From assembly GCF_004337475.1 (NCBI RefSeq), contig NZ_SJZJ01000013.1, forward strand, positions 16,339 through 80,338: a stretch of DNA of 64,000 nt, written 5' to 3'. The translations under genes and the position numbers were made by a program. The notes below the pieces were generated by a model. The model worked only from the letters and a program-made list of their open reading frames with translations. It ran no database searches and was not told where the DNA came from. Of the stretch, positions 1 through 7,167 are shown in pieces (the first letter of the stretch is position 1; each line of letters starts with the position of its first letter). Origin of the DNA: Nocardioides jejuensis (GTDB taxonomy: Bacteria; Actinomycetota; Actinomycetes; Propionibacteriales; Nocardioidaceae).

Positions 1-1
1 G

Positions 2-388
2 TTCTCGGAGCGCTACAAGCTGCAGCGCTTCGGCCGTGGCGGCTTCGTCGGCGCGGCGCTGCGCACGAGCGTGCCGATCATCCCGGTCTCGGTCGTCGGC
101 GCGGAGGAGATCTATCCGCTCGTCGGCAACGTGCCGGCGCTGGCGCGTCTCCTCGGCCTGCCGTACGTCCCGATCACGCCGTTCTTCCCGCTCCTCGGCC
201 CGCTCGGCCTGGTGCCGCTTCCGTCGAAGTGGATCATCGAGTTCGGCGAGCCGATCCACACCGAGGCGTACGACGCCAGCGCCGCGGAGGACCCGCTCAC
301 CGTCTTCGAGGTGACCGACCGGGTGCGCGAAACGATCCAGCAGACGCTGTACCAGCTGCTGATGCGGCGCCGCTCGATCTTCGGCTGA
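2..388 (+). CDS. 1-acyl-sn-glycerol-3-phosphate acyltransferase family protein (3' part)
   Basis: The frame is open from base 2 and ends at TGA 386-388, so only the C-terminal ~128 residues are present and the start lies upstream. It reads FSERYKLQRFGRGGFVGAAL, then TSVPIIPVSVVGAEEIYPLV, then FPLLGPLGLVPLPSKW and EFGEPIHTEAY. These match the C-terminal half of PlsC-type lysophospholipid acyltransferases: the substrate-binding segment, the VPIIPV strand and the GEPI motif. The HX4D catalytic motif would lie outside the window. Such enzymes acylate lysophosphatidate at the inner membrane face during phospholipid synthesis. The family is fairly clear; the exact acceptor is not. A TGTCA-rich repeat begins 62 nt after the stop. 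Confidence 0.8.
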   Translation, partial: FSERYKLQRFGRGGFVGAALRTSVPIIPVSVVGAEEIYPLVGNVPALARLLGLPYVPITPFFPLLGPLGLVPLPSKWIIEFGEPIHTEAYDASAAEDPLTVFEVTDRVRETIQQTLYQLLMRRRSIFG

Positions 389-450
389 GCGCCGGTCCGC
401 GTCCGGTGCTTGTGCCTCGGGCCTGCGCTGCGATGTCCCCGGCCCGCGCT

Positions 451-521
451 GCCAAACTGTCCGACTGACAGTTTGGCTGGGCGTGACACTTCCGGAGTGT
501 CAGGTACGGCGAAAGTGTCAC
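451..521 (+). repeat. 71-bp TGTCA-rich interspersed repeat, copy 1
   Basis: The copy starts with a perfect palindrome: 11-bp arms (GCCAAACTGTC / GACAGTTTGGC) around a 5-nt loop. It continues with GTGACACTTCCGGAGTGTCA and ends with GCGAAAGTGTCAC. It aligns end to end with copies at 1534-1605 (opposite strand) and 27231-27300; the first and last bases are the limits of visible similarity. It lies 62 nt downstream of the acyltransferase stop with its palindromic head towards that gene. The rest of 389-602 shows no gene. Confidence 0.85.
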
Positions 522-602
522 GGTCGGTGAGGTGCAGCCCTTCATCCACAGGTCCGTCGGGCACCGCGTGCATGCGGACGCAGTTCCCCGGACGCTCGCA
601 GC

Positions 603-1538
603 ATGACCAAGCCTGACCTTGAAGATCTGATCGTCGCCTCACGGGAACGTCGGCTCGCCGGTGCTGAGCGTCCGGACCAGGACCCTGGACTGGCACGCAT
701 TCGCCGCGGTTACTTCCGACCCCACGACGTCGAGCTGACGGCGGAGGATCATCATCAACTGCGGATCGTGAGCACGGCTGCCGCCCGTCGGCCGGGGTTG
801 ATCTTCTCCCACGCGTCGGCCGCGGTTCTCTGGGGTGCCCCGCTCCTCACCGCCGACCTGGCGGACGTGCACGCCCTGCAGCCCGGGCGTGCCCGGCGTA
901 CGACGGCGGGTGTGCGGGTGCATCCGACGCGGATCCCCGACGATCAGGTGACCGAGCTGCCTTCCGGTCTGCTCGTGTCCTCGCGGGAATGGACCGCGAT
1001 CCAGGTGGCGGCGATGCTCGAACTGCCCAACGTTCTGCTGCCGCTCGACCATCTGGTTCAGTCGATCGCCCGCGACGCGGGCGCGTGCCAAGCCGCCGTG
1101 ATCGATGCGCTCCTCGCCGTGATCCCGGCCGGCTCCCGAGGGCGCGCGCGGGCGGAGCGGAACCTGCGGGCGGTCGACGTACGGTCAGGTTCTGCGGGGG
1201 AGTCGTTGAGCAGAGGGCAGATGATCCTGCTGGAGGTGCCGATGCCCGATCTTCAGGCGCGGTTCCCCCGGTTCGATGGGCTCGGCGACGACATCGTTGA
1301 CTTCGACTGGCCTGAGCTCGGGTGCGTCGGCGAGTTCGACGGCAAGGCGAAGTACTTCCGTGAAGAGTTCCAGCAGGGCCGCACCCCGGAGCAGGTCCTC
1401 TGGGACGAGAAGGTGCGGGAAGACCGGATCCGTAGCCGAAGGCCTCGTGTCGCGCGCTGGGGATGGGACACAGCGATCTCGCGCCGAAGACTGGCCGCCG
1501 TGCTTGCTGCTGCGGGTGTTCGGGCACGACGGACGTGA
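603..1538 (+). CDS. AbiEi-like / DUF559-like (PD-(D/E)XK fold) orphan protein
   Basis: This 311-aa protein starts at ATG 603; no clear Shine-Dalgarno is visible. The N-terminal third has RRGYFRP and FSHASAAVLWGAPL, typical of proteins annotated as type IV toxin-antitoxin AbiEi-family antitoxin-like. The C-terminal third has SAGESLSRGQM, then DFDWPELGCVGEFDGKAKY, then VLWDEKVREDRIR and VARWGWD. That pattern resembles DUF559/Vsr-like proteins of the PD-(D/E)XK nuclease fold, where E, D and E-F-D-G-K would be candidate active-site residues. No toxin partner (AbiEii nucleotidyltransferase) is adjacent. The gene lies between two inverted copies of the 71-bp repeat, and its TGA is inside the distal copy. 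Function is unknown: DNA-binding regulator, degenerate antitoxin or nuclease are all possible. The family assignment is from remembered motifs. Confidence 0.6.
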   Translation: MTKPDLEDLIVASRERRLAGAERPDQDPGLARIRRGYFRPHDVELTAEDHHQLRIVSTAAARRPGLIFSHASAAVLWGAPLLTADLADVHALQPGRARRTTAGVRVHPTRIPDDQVTELPSGLLVSSREWTAIQVAAMLELPNVLLPLDHLVQSIARDAGACQAAVIDALLAVIPAGSRGRARAERNLRAVDVRSGSAGESLSRGQMILLEVPMPDLQARFPRFDGLGDDIVDFDWPELGCVGEFDGKAKYFREEFQQGRTPEQVLWDEKVREDRIRSRRPRVARWGWDTAISRRRLAAVLAAAGVRARRT

Positions 1539-1605
1539 CAGTTTCGCGCTGGCTGACAGTTCCGAACTGTCACATCCGGCCAAAGTGTCAGTCTGACAGT
1601 TTGGC
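1534..1605 (-). repeat. 71-bp TGTCA-rich interspersed repeat, copy 2 (inverted)
   Basis: The reverse complement reads GCCAAACTGTCAGACTGACA, then CTTTGGC, then a central TGACAGTTCGGAACTGTCA palindrome, then GCGAAACTGTCACG. It matches copies 1 and 3 along its whole length. The palindromic head (about 1579-1605) faces the 3' end of the minus-strand DUF5667 gene, 22 nt away. The other end contains the TGA of the plus-strand gene 603-1538, so the repeat fills nearly all of this convergent gap. Confidence 0.85.
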
Positions 1606-1627
1606 AGGGTCCGGGCGAGGCGGTGCC

Positions 1628-2746
1628 TCAGTGGAGGCCGTTGCCGCCCAAGAGCGGGTCGAGCAGCGGGTCCAGGAGCGGGTCGATCAGGCCGTCGACG
1701 GCGTCGGTGAGTGGCTTCGTCACCGGGTTGTTGCCGAGGACGGTGCCGAGCGTGCCCGCGGTGGTCGTCGACGACGGGGACGGCTTGGCCGTGCTCGTCG
1801 GCTGCTGCGGGAGCGGCGACTTCGTCGGGGTGCTGCCCAGTGCCGGAAGCTGGTTGAGCAGATCGGTCACCGCGTTGCTCGACGTGGACGGCGTGGCACG
1901 AGGAGCCGCGGTGGCCGTCGCGTGCGGTGCCACCGTGGTCGGCGCGATCGACGCTCCGGAGAGCAGGATCGCCGGGACGTCGAGCATGCCGGCGCAGTTG
2001 CCGCAGGCGGTGAGCGCCTGCTCGTCGATGCTGAGCAGTGCGTTGACTGCGGCGTCGAAGTCGTCGGCGTACTCCACCGGGACGGCGGACTTCAGGCCGG
2101 CGAGGGCGTCGAGGCTCTCGCGCAGGAAGTCGCGCAGGTCGGTGATGGTCGAGATGTCGCCGGACGCGGCGTACTCGCTGAGGAGCGCGTCGGCGGCCTC
2201 GCTCGCCTGGGCGACGAAGTCCTCGAGCGAGCTCGGGATCTCGGCGCGGCTGCGCGCGGAGTCGCTGCTGGCGAGGGCCTGGGTCTCGCCCAGCCGGTTG
2301 CCGGCGAGGTCCATGATCCGGTTGGCACGCGAGGCGTCGTCGGCACTCAGCGAGGTCTGGGCGCTCTCGATGATCCGCTTGATCGGGTAGAGCGACTCAC
2401 CCGGCAGCGCGGACTGGGCCGCGACCGCGACACCGGTGGTGCTGCCGAGGACGGCGAGTGCGCCGATCGCGACCGACAGCTTGCGGCGGTGGCGACGGGG
2501 GGCCTCGAGGACTTGACCCGCGAACGCCGGGGTGGTGACGGCCGGCAGGAGCAGGGTGTCGGCGGCGGCGAGAAGGTTGCTCCGCAGCTCCGTGACGTAC
2601 GCCGAGGAGGGCTGCGGCGCAACGACGGTGCGCAGCGCGGCCACGATCTCCAGCGCGTTGGTGTGGGCAGCGGCCGAGCCCCCGCGACCCTCGAGAAGGG
2701 ACGCGAACTCCTCGGCGCGGCGGCGTGCCGGGCTGATGGGGCTCAT
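1628..2746 (-). CDS. DUF5667 membrane protein, candidate anti-sigma partner of the BldN-like factor
   Basis: This 372-aa protein has a probable cytoplasmic N-terminus (residues 1-89) and one membrane segment at about 91-111 (SVAIGALAVLGSTTGVAVAA). An exported helical region beginning ALPGESLYPIKRIIESAQ, a DUF5667 signature, follows. A Ser/Thr/Pro-rich stretch comes next, and the tail repeats DPLL. It lies 121 bp downstream of the BldN-like sigma gene on the same strand. In Streptomyces the gene next to bldN encodes RsbN, a single-pass anti-sigma factor. The position and the cytoplasmic-domain/TM/exported-domain layout suggest the same job here, but I see no sequence similarity to RsbN and no zinc anti-sigma motif. 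The anti-sigma role is inferred; the DUF5667 call is fairly secure. Confidence 0.75.
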   Translation of the reverse strand: MSPISPARRRAEEFASLLEGRGGSAAAHTNALEIVAALRTVVAPQPSSAYVTELRSNLLAAADTLLLPAVTTPAFAGQVLEAPRRHRRKLSVAIGALAVLGSTTGVAVAAQSALPGESLYPIKRIIESAQTSLSADDASRANRIMDLAGNRLGETQALASSDSARSRAEIPSSLEDFVAQASEAADALLSEYAASGDISTITDLRDFLRESLDALAGLKSAVPVEYADDFDAAVNALLSIDEQALTACGNCAGMLDVPAILLSGASIAPTTVAPHATATAAPRATPSTSSNAVTDLLNQLPALGSTPTKSPLPQQPTSTAKPSPSSTTTAGTLGTVLGNNPVTKPLTDAVDGLIDPLLDPLLDPLLGGNGLH

Positions 2747-2867
2747 GACGTCTGTCCTGTCTCTGCGGGCCGCCGGCAGTCGCCGACGAAGTGGTGCTCT
2801 GATGCGTAGAACGAGTGTGAGACGGGGAAGGTTACGGAGTGTGATGCGGCCGTCATTGAAGACTTGA

Positions 2868-3665
2868 TCACCGGTGCACCTCCTTCGGCATCAGCTTGGC
2901 CAGGTTGCGTACGCCGCGGAGCTGGAGCTGCTTCACAGCGCCCTCCGTGCGGCCCAGCACCTTGGCCGTGTCAGCGATGCTCATGCTCTGCAGGAAGCGC
3001 ATGATCAGGCACTCCTGCTGCTCCTTCGGGAGCTGCTGCAGGGCAGTCAGCAGGGCGTCGTTGGTGAGCTGCGCGAGGACCAGCGTCTCCGGGCCATCGG
3101 TGATGTCGTCGTGGAGCGACATGTCCTCGGTGGTCTGCTCCAGACGGGTCTTGCCCGCCTTGAAGTGGTCGCTGCACAGGTTGCGCGCGATGGTCATCAG
3201 CCAGGCGCCGAAGTCGCGCCCCTGCCAGCGGAAGTTGTTCATCGACCGCAGTGCGCGGAAGAAGGTCTCGCTGGCCAGGTCCTCGGCCAGCGTCTGCGAC
3301 CGGGTCCGGTAGTAGATGAACCGGTAGACCGACGGGTGGTAGTGGTCGAAGAGGAGACCGAAGGCCTCCTTGTCGCCGCCGCGCGCCAGCTCGACCAGGG
3401 CGATCATCCGCTCGCGCGTGGCCTCGTCCTCCGCGGACGACGTCGCGAGGTCCGCGTCGTCGAACGACTCCGGACCTTCCGAGGTCGGCACGACGTTGAG
3501 GTCTGTCGCGGCCTCGGACATCAGCAGCCACGGCGTCTGGCGCGGGCCGCGGGAGTCGGCGATGCCGCCGGCGAGGGCCAGCTCGGGCTCGAGAAGGCAT
3601 GCGTCGAGGACGGCGGAGCGCAGGGCATCCAACCCGCGCAGCACAGACGCCAGTCCCTCGTGCAT
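2868..3665 (-). CDS. bldN: ECF sigma factor, BldN family
   Basis: This is an ECF sigma factor of 265 aa with a long N-terminal extension, as in Streptomyces BldN, which is made as a pro-sigma. Region 2 covers FGLLFDHYHPSVYRFIYY to FGAWLMTIARNLCSDHFK. Region 4 covers LPKEQQECLIMRFLQ to GAVKQLQLRGVRNLAKLM. WQGRDFGAWL and AEDLASETFFRALR are close to what I recall of BldN. I chose ATG 3665 because GGGAGG stands 5 nt upstream; the frame stays open to ATG 3701, which would add 12 residues. A TACTCT hexamer (3711-3706) could be the -10. The setting (HAD phosphatase, glutaredoxin, rex-hemACDB behind it) matches the bldN region of Streptomyces. In a non-sporulating relative the regulon may differ. Confidence 0.88.
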   Translation of the reverse strand: MHEGLASVLRGLDALRSAVLDACLLEPELALAGGIADSRGPRQTPWLLMSEAATDLNVVPTSEGPESFDDADLATSSAEDEATRERMIALVELARGGDKEAFGLLFDHYHPSVYRFIYYRTRSQTLAEDLASETFFRALRSMNNFRWQGRDFGAWLMTIARNLCSDHFKAGKTRLEQTTEDMSLHDDITDGPETLVLAQLTNDALLTALQQLPKEQQECLIMRFLQSMSIADTAKVLGRTEGAVKQLQLRGVRNLAKLMPKEVHR

Positions 3666-3780
3666 CGAAGCCTCCCGTGACCCACTCTCCCTTTGGGTCA
3701 TTCACAGAGTAAGCGAAGACACACTCCCGTGGGAACGGATCGGGGACGAATCCGGCAGATCGGTGCCGAACTGGTCTGGA

Positions 3781-4656
3781 TCAGCGGCGGGCGCGGCGGG
3801 CCGCAGCGCCCACGACGGCACTCGCGACCGCGGCGACAGCGACGCGGCGTACGGCCTTGCGTGCGGTGCGGTAGTCGCGGATCCGCCAGCCCTGCTCCTG
3901 GGCGTAGGACCGCAGCTTCGCGTCGGGGTTGACCGCGCAGGGGTCGCCGACCAGGCCGAGGAGCGGCAGGTCGTTGCTCGAGTCGGAGTACGCCGAGCAG
4001 CGTGCCAGGTCGAGCCCCTCGCGTTCGGCGAGCGCGGTGACGGCGACGGCCTTCGCCGGCCCGTGGAGCATGTCGCCGACGAGCTTGCCGGTGTAGACGC
4101 CATCGACGTGCTCGGCGACGGTGCCCATGGCGCCGGTGAGGCCGAGGCGCCGCGCGATGACCTCCGCGATCTCGACGGGAGCGGCGGTGACCAGCCAGAC
4201 CCGCTGGCCCTGGTCGAGGTGGATCTGGGCGAGTGCCTTGGTGCCCGGCCAGATCCGGTGCGCCATCGCCTCGTCGAAGATCTCCTCGCCGACCTCGCGC
4301 AGCTCCTGCACCGTGTGACCGGCGATGAACGAGAGGCCCTGGTTGCGGGCCTTCTCGATGTGCTCGGGGTCCTCGACGCCGACGATCCGGAAGTACGCCT
4401 GCTTGTACGCCGCGCCCACGAGGTCCTTCGTGGTGAAGAACTTCCGCTTGTGGAGCCCCTTGGCCAGGTGGAAGATCGACGCGCCCTGCATGACGGTGTT
4501 GTCGACGTCGAAGAACGCCGCCGCCGTCGGGTCGAAGGGCACGTCGAGCGCCGACTCGACCTCCGCGATCGCCGCCGACGCCTCACCGGCGAGGGAGGAG
4601 CGCTGCTGCAGGTCGAGCGGGGCGGGCCGCTTCTTCGCGGGCTTGTCCTGACTCAC
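3781..4656 (-). CDS. HAD-IB family phosphatase
   Basis: This 291-aa protein begins at GTG 4656. HAD motif I is FFDVDNTVMQGAS at about residues 48-60, giving nucleophile D and acid/base D. RVWLVTAAPVEI carries motif II, and YSDSSNDLPLLGLVG is motif III/IV with the Mg2+-binding aspartates. This is the SerB/CicA-like HAD-IB layout, so a small-molecule phosphomonoesterase is expected; the substrate is unknown. A basic C-terminus follows a short hydrophobic run (VAVAAVASAVVGAAA), perhaps a membrane contact. It is divergent from the glutaredoxin-like gene with only 33 bp between starts, and a TAGTCT hexamer lies exactly 6 nt before the GTG, so the mRNA may be leaderless. Confidence 0.85.
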   Translation of the reverse strand: MSQDKPAKKRPAPLDLQQRSSLAGEASAAIAEVESALDVPFDPTAAAFFDVDNTVMQGASIFHLAKGLHKRKFFTTKDLVGAAYKQAYFRIVGVEDPEHIEKARNQGLSFIAGHTVQELREVGEEIFDEAMAHRIWPGTKALAQIHLDQGQRVWLVTAAPVEIAEVIARRLGLTGAMGTVAEHVDGVYTGKLVGDMLHGPAKAVAVTALAEREGLDLARCSAYSDSSNDLPLLGLVGDPCAVNPDAKLRSYAQEQGWRIRDYRTARKAVRRVAVAAVASAVVGAAARRARR

Positions 4657-4662
4657 GTCCCC

Positions 4663-4683
4663 AGACTAGGGCTGTGTCAGGAT
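4663..4683. promoter_or_regulatory. Back-to-back -10 hexamers for divergent leaderless genes
   Basis: The 33-bp gap between the HAD and glutaredoxin starts holds TAGTCT on the minus strand (4668-4663) and CAGGAT on the plus strand (4678-4683). Each hexamer ends exactly 6 nt before its start codon. No -35 hexamers or Shine-Dalgarno sequences are visible. This is inference from position and the known frequency of leaderless mRNAs in Actinobacteria. Confidence 0.5.
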
Positions 4684-4689
4684 CCCCGC

Positions 4690-4953
4690 ATGACGAGTTC
4701 GGGTCCGGACGGTAAAGCCCGCGTGACGGTGTTCATGCGCCCCGGCTGCCATCTCTGCGACGTTGCGCGCGAGGTCGTCTCCGCGGTCTGCGCCGACCTG
4801 GGGGAGTCGTTCGAGGAGATCGACATCGACTCCGACCCGCAGCTGCTGGCGGCGTACGGCGAGGAGATCCCGGTGACGCTCGTCGACGGACGGCGCCACG
4901 ACTTCTGGCGCGTGGACCCCCAGCGGCTGCGTACGGCGCTGCTGGGTGGCTGA
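4690..4953 (+). CDS. Glutaredoxin-like thioredoxin-fold protein (DUF836 type)
   Basis: A small 87-aa protein with VTVFMRPGCHLCDVAREVV, so a C-x-x-C pair at C20/C23. EIDIDSDPQLLAAYGEEIPV, with the cis-proline strand, and the end LVDGRRHDFWRVDP complete a glutaredoxin/DUF836 fold. It probably carries out thiol-disulfide exchange in the cytoplasm. The reductant is likely mycothiol or thioredoxin reductase, since Actinobacteria lack glutathione. It lies just upstream of the redox regulator gene rex, an arrangement also found in Streptomyces. The CHLC motif is unlike the CPYC of classical glutaredoxins. ATG 4690 is supported by CAGGAT 6 nt upstream. Confidence 0.82.
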   Translation: MTSSGPDGKARVTVFMRPGCHLCDVAREVVSAVCADLGESFEEIDIDSDPQLLAAYGEEIPVTLVDGRRHDFWRVDPQRLRTALLGG

Positions 4954-5017
4954 CCCCGCCGCGGGTGAGACTTCTCACCTGTGCTAGCCGCGGGCCATGA
5001 CAGGTGCGGCCTGCGTT

Positions 5018-5046
5018 TTGTTCTCACGTTCACAAACTCCTACAGT
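5018..5046 (+). promoter_or_regulatory. Putative rex promoter with overlapping Rex operator
   Basis: Positions 5018-5035 (TTGTTCTCACGTTCACAA) match 14 of 18 bases of the Rex operator consensus TTGTGAACGCGTTCACAA as I recall it; the right half is perfect. A -35-like TTGTTC (5018-5023) and -10-like TACAGT (5041-5046) are exactly 17 bp apart, so the operator covers the -35 box and spacer. This would give NADH/NAD+-responsive autoregulation of rex and the hem operon behind it, as known for Streptomyces Rex. The match and spacing are seen; the regulation is inferred. Confidence 0.65.
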
Positions 5047-5125
5047 GATGAAGCCGTGAGGACGTCAACGGGCCTGCAAGAGCCCGTGATGAGCCCTTCC
5101 TCGCGCGTGAAGGACGACGAGGACA

Positions 5126-5854
5126 GTGACCGCACGGAAGCCTGCTGACGCGGCTGCGGGGACCCAGGCCGGGGGTCGTGAGATCCCTGAGGCGACGGTG
5201 GCCCGTCTGCCCGAGTACCTCCGCGCGCTGACCTCGCTCGCCGAGCAGGGCATCAGCGTCTGCTCGAGCGAGGAGCTCGCAGGCGCCGTCAACGTCAACA
5301 GCGCCAAGCTGCGCAAGGACCTGTCGTACCTCGGCTCCTACGGCACGCGTGGTGTGGGCTACGACGTCGACTACCTGCGCTACCAGATCGCGCGCGAGAT
5401 CGGCCTGACCCAGGACTGGCCGGTCGCCATCGTCGGCATCGGAAATCTCGGCCACGCGCTCGCCAACTACTCGGGGTTCGGCACCCGCGGCTTCCGCGTC
5501 GCAGCCCTTCTCGATGCCGCTCCCGAGCGCTGCGAGGAGTCGGTGGGTGGCATCCCGGTCCGCTCCTTCGACGACCTCGACGCCGTGCTCGCCGAGACGC
5601 CGGTCGCCATCGGCGTCATCGCGACGCCCGCCGGAGCCGCGCAGGGGGTTGCCGATCGCCTGGTCGGCGCCGGCATCACCAGCATCCTGAACTTCGCCCC
5701 GACGAACCTCGTGGTTCCCGCGGGTGTGAGCGTGCGGAAGGTCGACCTCTCGGTCGAGCTGCAGATCCTCGCGTACCACGAGCAGCGCCGGGCCGGCGCT
5801 GAAGAGCTGCGCGGCGCCGCGATCGCGGCCGCCGGAGAGGAGCAGTCCGCATGA
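5126..5854 (+). CDS. rex: Redox-sensing transcriptional repressor Rex
   Basis: This 242-aa Rex starts at GTG 5126. The N-terminal winged helix (about residues 20-85) includes ATVARLPEYLRAL and AKLRKDLSYLGSYGTRGVGY, the DNA-recognition signature. The Rossmann domain follows, with the dinucleotide motif VAIVGIGNLGHAL (GxGxxG at 104-109) and FDDLDAVLAETPV. Rex homodimers release DNA when the NADH/NAD+ ratio rises and control respiratory and haem genes. It is the first gene of rex-hemA-hemC-cobA/hemD-hemB; its TGA overlaps the ATG of hemA (ATGA). A Rex-box-like promoter lies about 90 bp upstream. Other in-frame starts upstream cannot be excluded. Confidence 0.96.
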   Translation: MTARKPADAAAGTQAGGREIPEATVARLPEYLRALTSLAEQGISVCSSEELAGAVNVNSAKLRKDLSYLGSYGTRGVGYDVDYLRYQIAREIGLTQDWPVAIVGIGNLGHALANYSGFGTRGFRVAALLDAAPERCEESVGGIPVRSFDDLDAVLAETPVAIGVIATPAGAAQGVADRLVGAGITSILNFAPTNLVVPAGVSVRKVDLSVELQILAYHEQRRAGAEELRGAAIAAAGEEQSA

Positions 5855-7167
5855 GCGTCCTCGTCGTCGGTGTCTCGCACAAGACCGCGCCGGTTGCCGT
5901 CCTGGAGAAGCTCGCCCTCTCCCCGGACGGCATCTCCAAGCTCGTCGCGGACGTTGCCGCCATCGAGCACGTCGCCGAGGCGACCGCGATCGCGACCTGC
6001 AACCGCATCGAGATCTACGCCGAGGTCGACCGGTTCCACGGGTCGGTCGAGGAGGTCTCGCGGCTGCTCTGCGAGCGCAGCGAGATGGCGACCAGCGACA
6101 TCACCAGCGAGCTGCTCCCGCACCTGTACGTCCACTACGACGACGGCGCGGTCTCGCACCTCTTCCACGTCGCCGCCGGCCTCGACTCGATGGTCGTCGG
6201 CGAGGGCCAGATCCTCGGCCAGACCCGCGATGCGCTGCGCATCGGCCAGGAGCTCGGCACGGTCGGCCCCGCGCTCAACTCGCTCTTCCAGCAGGCGCTC
6301 CGTGTCGGCAAGCGCTCCCACGCCGAGACCGACATCGACCGCGCTGCGCCGTCGATGGTCTCCGCCGCGCTCGACCACGCCGTCGATGTCGTCGGCTCGG
6401 TCGAGGGCTCGCGGGTCGTCGTGATCGGTGCCGGCGCGATGGCGTCGCTCGCGGTCTCCACCGCGTCGCGTCGTGGTGCCTCGGAGATCACGGTCGTCAA
6501 CCGCACCGAGGGCAACGCCCAGCGCCTCGCCGACGAGTACGCCGCCCGCTCGCTGCCGCTCGACGCTCTCGCGGACGTCCTCGGCACTGCCGACGTCGTC
6601 ATCTCCTGCACCGGCGCGATCGGCGTCGTCATCTCCGCTGAGGAGCTCGCGGCGGCCCGCGGTGCTTCGCAGCGTCCGCTCGCCGTGCTCGACCTCGCCC
6701 TGCCGCACGACGTCGACCCGGCGGTCGCGTCCCTCGAGGGCGTCTCGCTGATCGACCTGCGCTACCTGGCGGACACGCTGCGCGACTCCGACGCCGACCG
6801 CGAGGTGGGCGGCGTACGCCAGATCGTGGCGGAGGAGATCACGGCGTTCGCCTCGGCCCGGCGCCAGGCCAGCGTCACGCCGACTGTCGTCGCCCTGCGC
6901 ACGATGGCGACCGGCGTCGTCGAGGCAGAGGCCGAGCGTCTGTGGACGCGCCTGCCCGACCTCGACGAGGCGGTCCGCGCCGAGGTGCTGCAGACCGTGC
7001 GCCGTGTCGCCGACAAGCTGCTCCACCAGCCGACCGTGCGCGTGAAGGAGCTCGCCGACACCGACGGCGCCGTGTCGTACGCCGCGGCCCTGGCCGAGCT
7101 CTTCGCCCTCGACCCCGACGCGGTCACCGCCGTGACGCGTCCCGTCGTCCAGGAGGAGCGCGGATGA
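5851..7167 (+). CDS. hemA: Glutamyl-tRNA reductase
   Basis: HemA (438 aa) reduces glutamyl-tRNA(Glu) to glutamate-1-semialdehyde with NADPH, the first step of C5-pathway tetrapyrrole synthesis. Catalytic Cys50 lies in ATATCNRIEIYAEVD-type context (IATCNRIEIY). VGEGQILGQTRDALR is the substrate-domain signature. The NADPH domain has VVVIGAGAMASLAV and VVNRTEGNAQRLADEY. A C-terminal helical dimerisation domain ends near 438. Start and stop overlap neighbours (ATGA with rex, ATGA with hemC), so translation is probably coupled. HemL, which uses its product, is encoded at 12266-13606. Confidence 0.97.
   Translation: MSVLVVGVSHKTAPVAVLEKLALSPDGISKLVADVAAIEHVAEATAIATCNRIEIYAEVDRFHGSVEEVSRLLCERSEMATSDITSELLPHLYVHYDDGAVSHLFHVAAGLDSMVVGEGQILGQTRDALRIGQELGTVGPALNSLFQQALRVGKRSHAETDIDRAAPSMVSAALDHAVDVVGSVEGSRVVVIGAGAMASLAVSTASRRGASEITVVNRTEGNAQRLADEYAARSLPLDALADVLGTADVVISCTGAIGVVISAEELAAARGASQRPLAVLDLALPHDVDPAVASLEGVSLIDLRYLADTLRDSDADREVGGVRQIVAEEITAFASARRQASVTPTVVALRTMATGVVEAEAERLWTRLPDLDEAVRAEVLQTVRRVADKLLHQPTVRVKELADTDGAVSYAAALAELFALDPDAVTAVTRPVVQEERG

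Noticed and set aside
603..1538. Complete type IV toxin-antitoxin system
   Set aside because: No AbiEii-type nucleotidyltransferase toxin gene is adjacent; only an antitoxin-like orphan is seen.
1463..2809. Long plus-strand open frame opposite the DUF5667 gene
   Set aside because: It is the antisense of a gene with clear domains, with Arg/Gly-rich low-complexity translation typical of shadows in GC-rich DNA.
4964..4979. GGTGAG-ACTT-CTCACC palindrome after the glutaredoxin-like gene
   Set aside because: Only 6 bp per arm; it could be a weak terminator or operator, but nothing else supports it.
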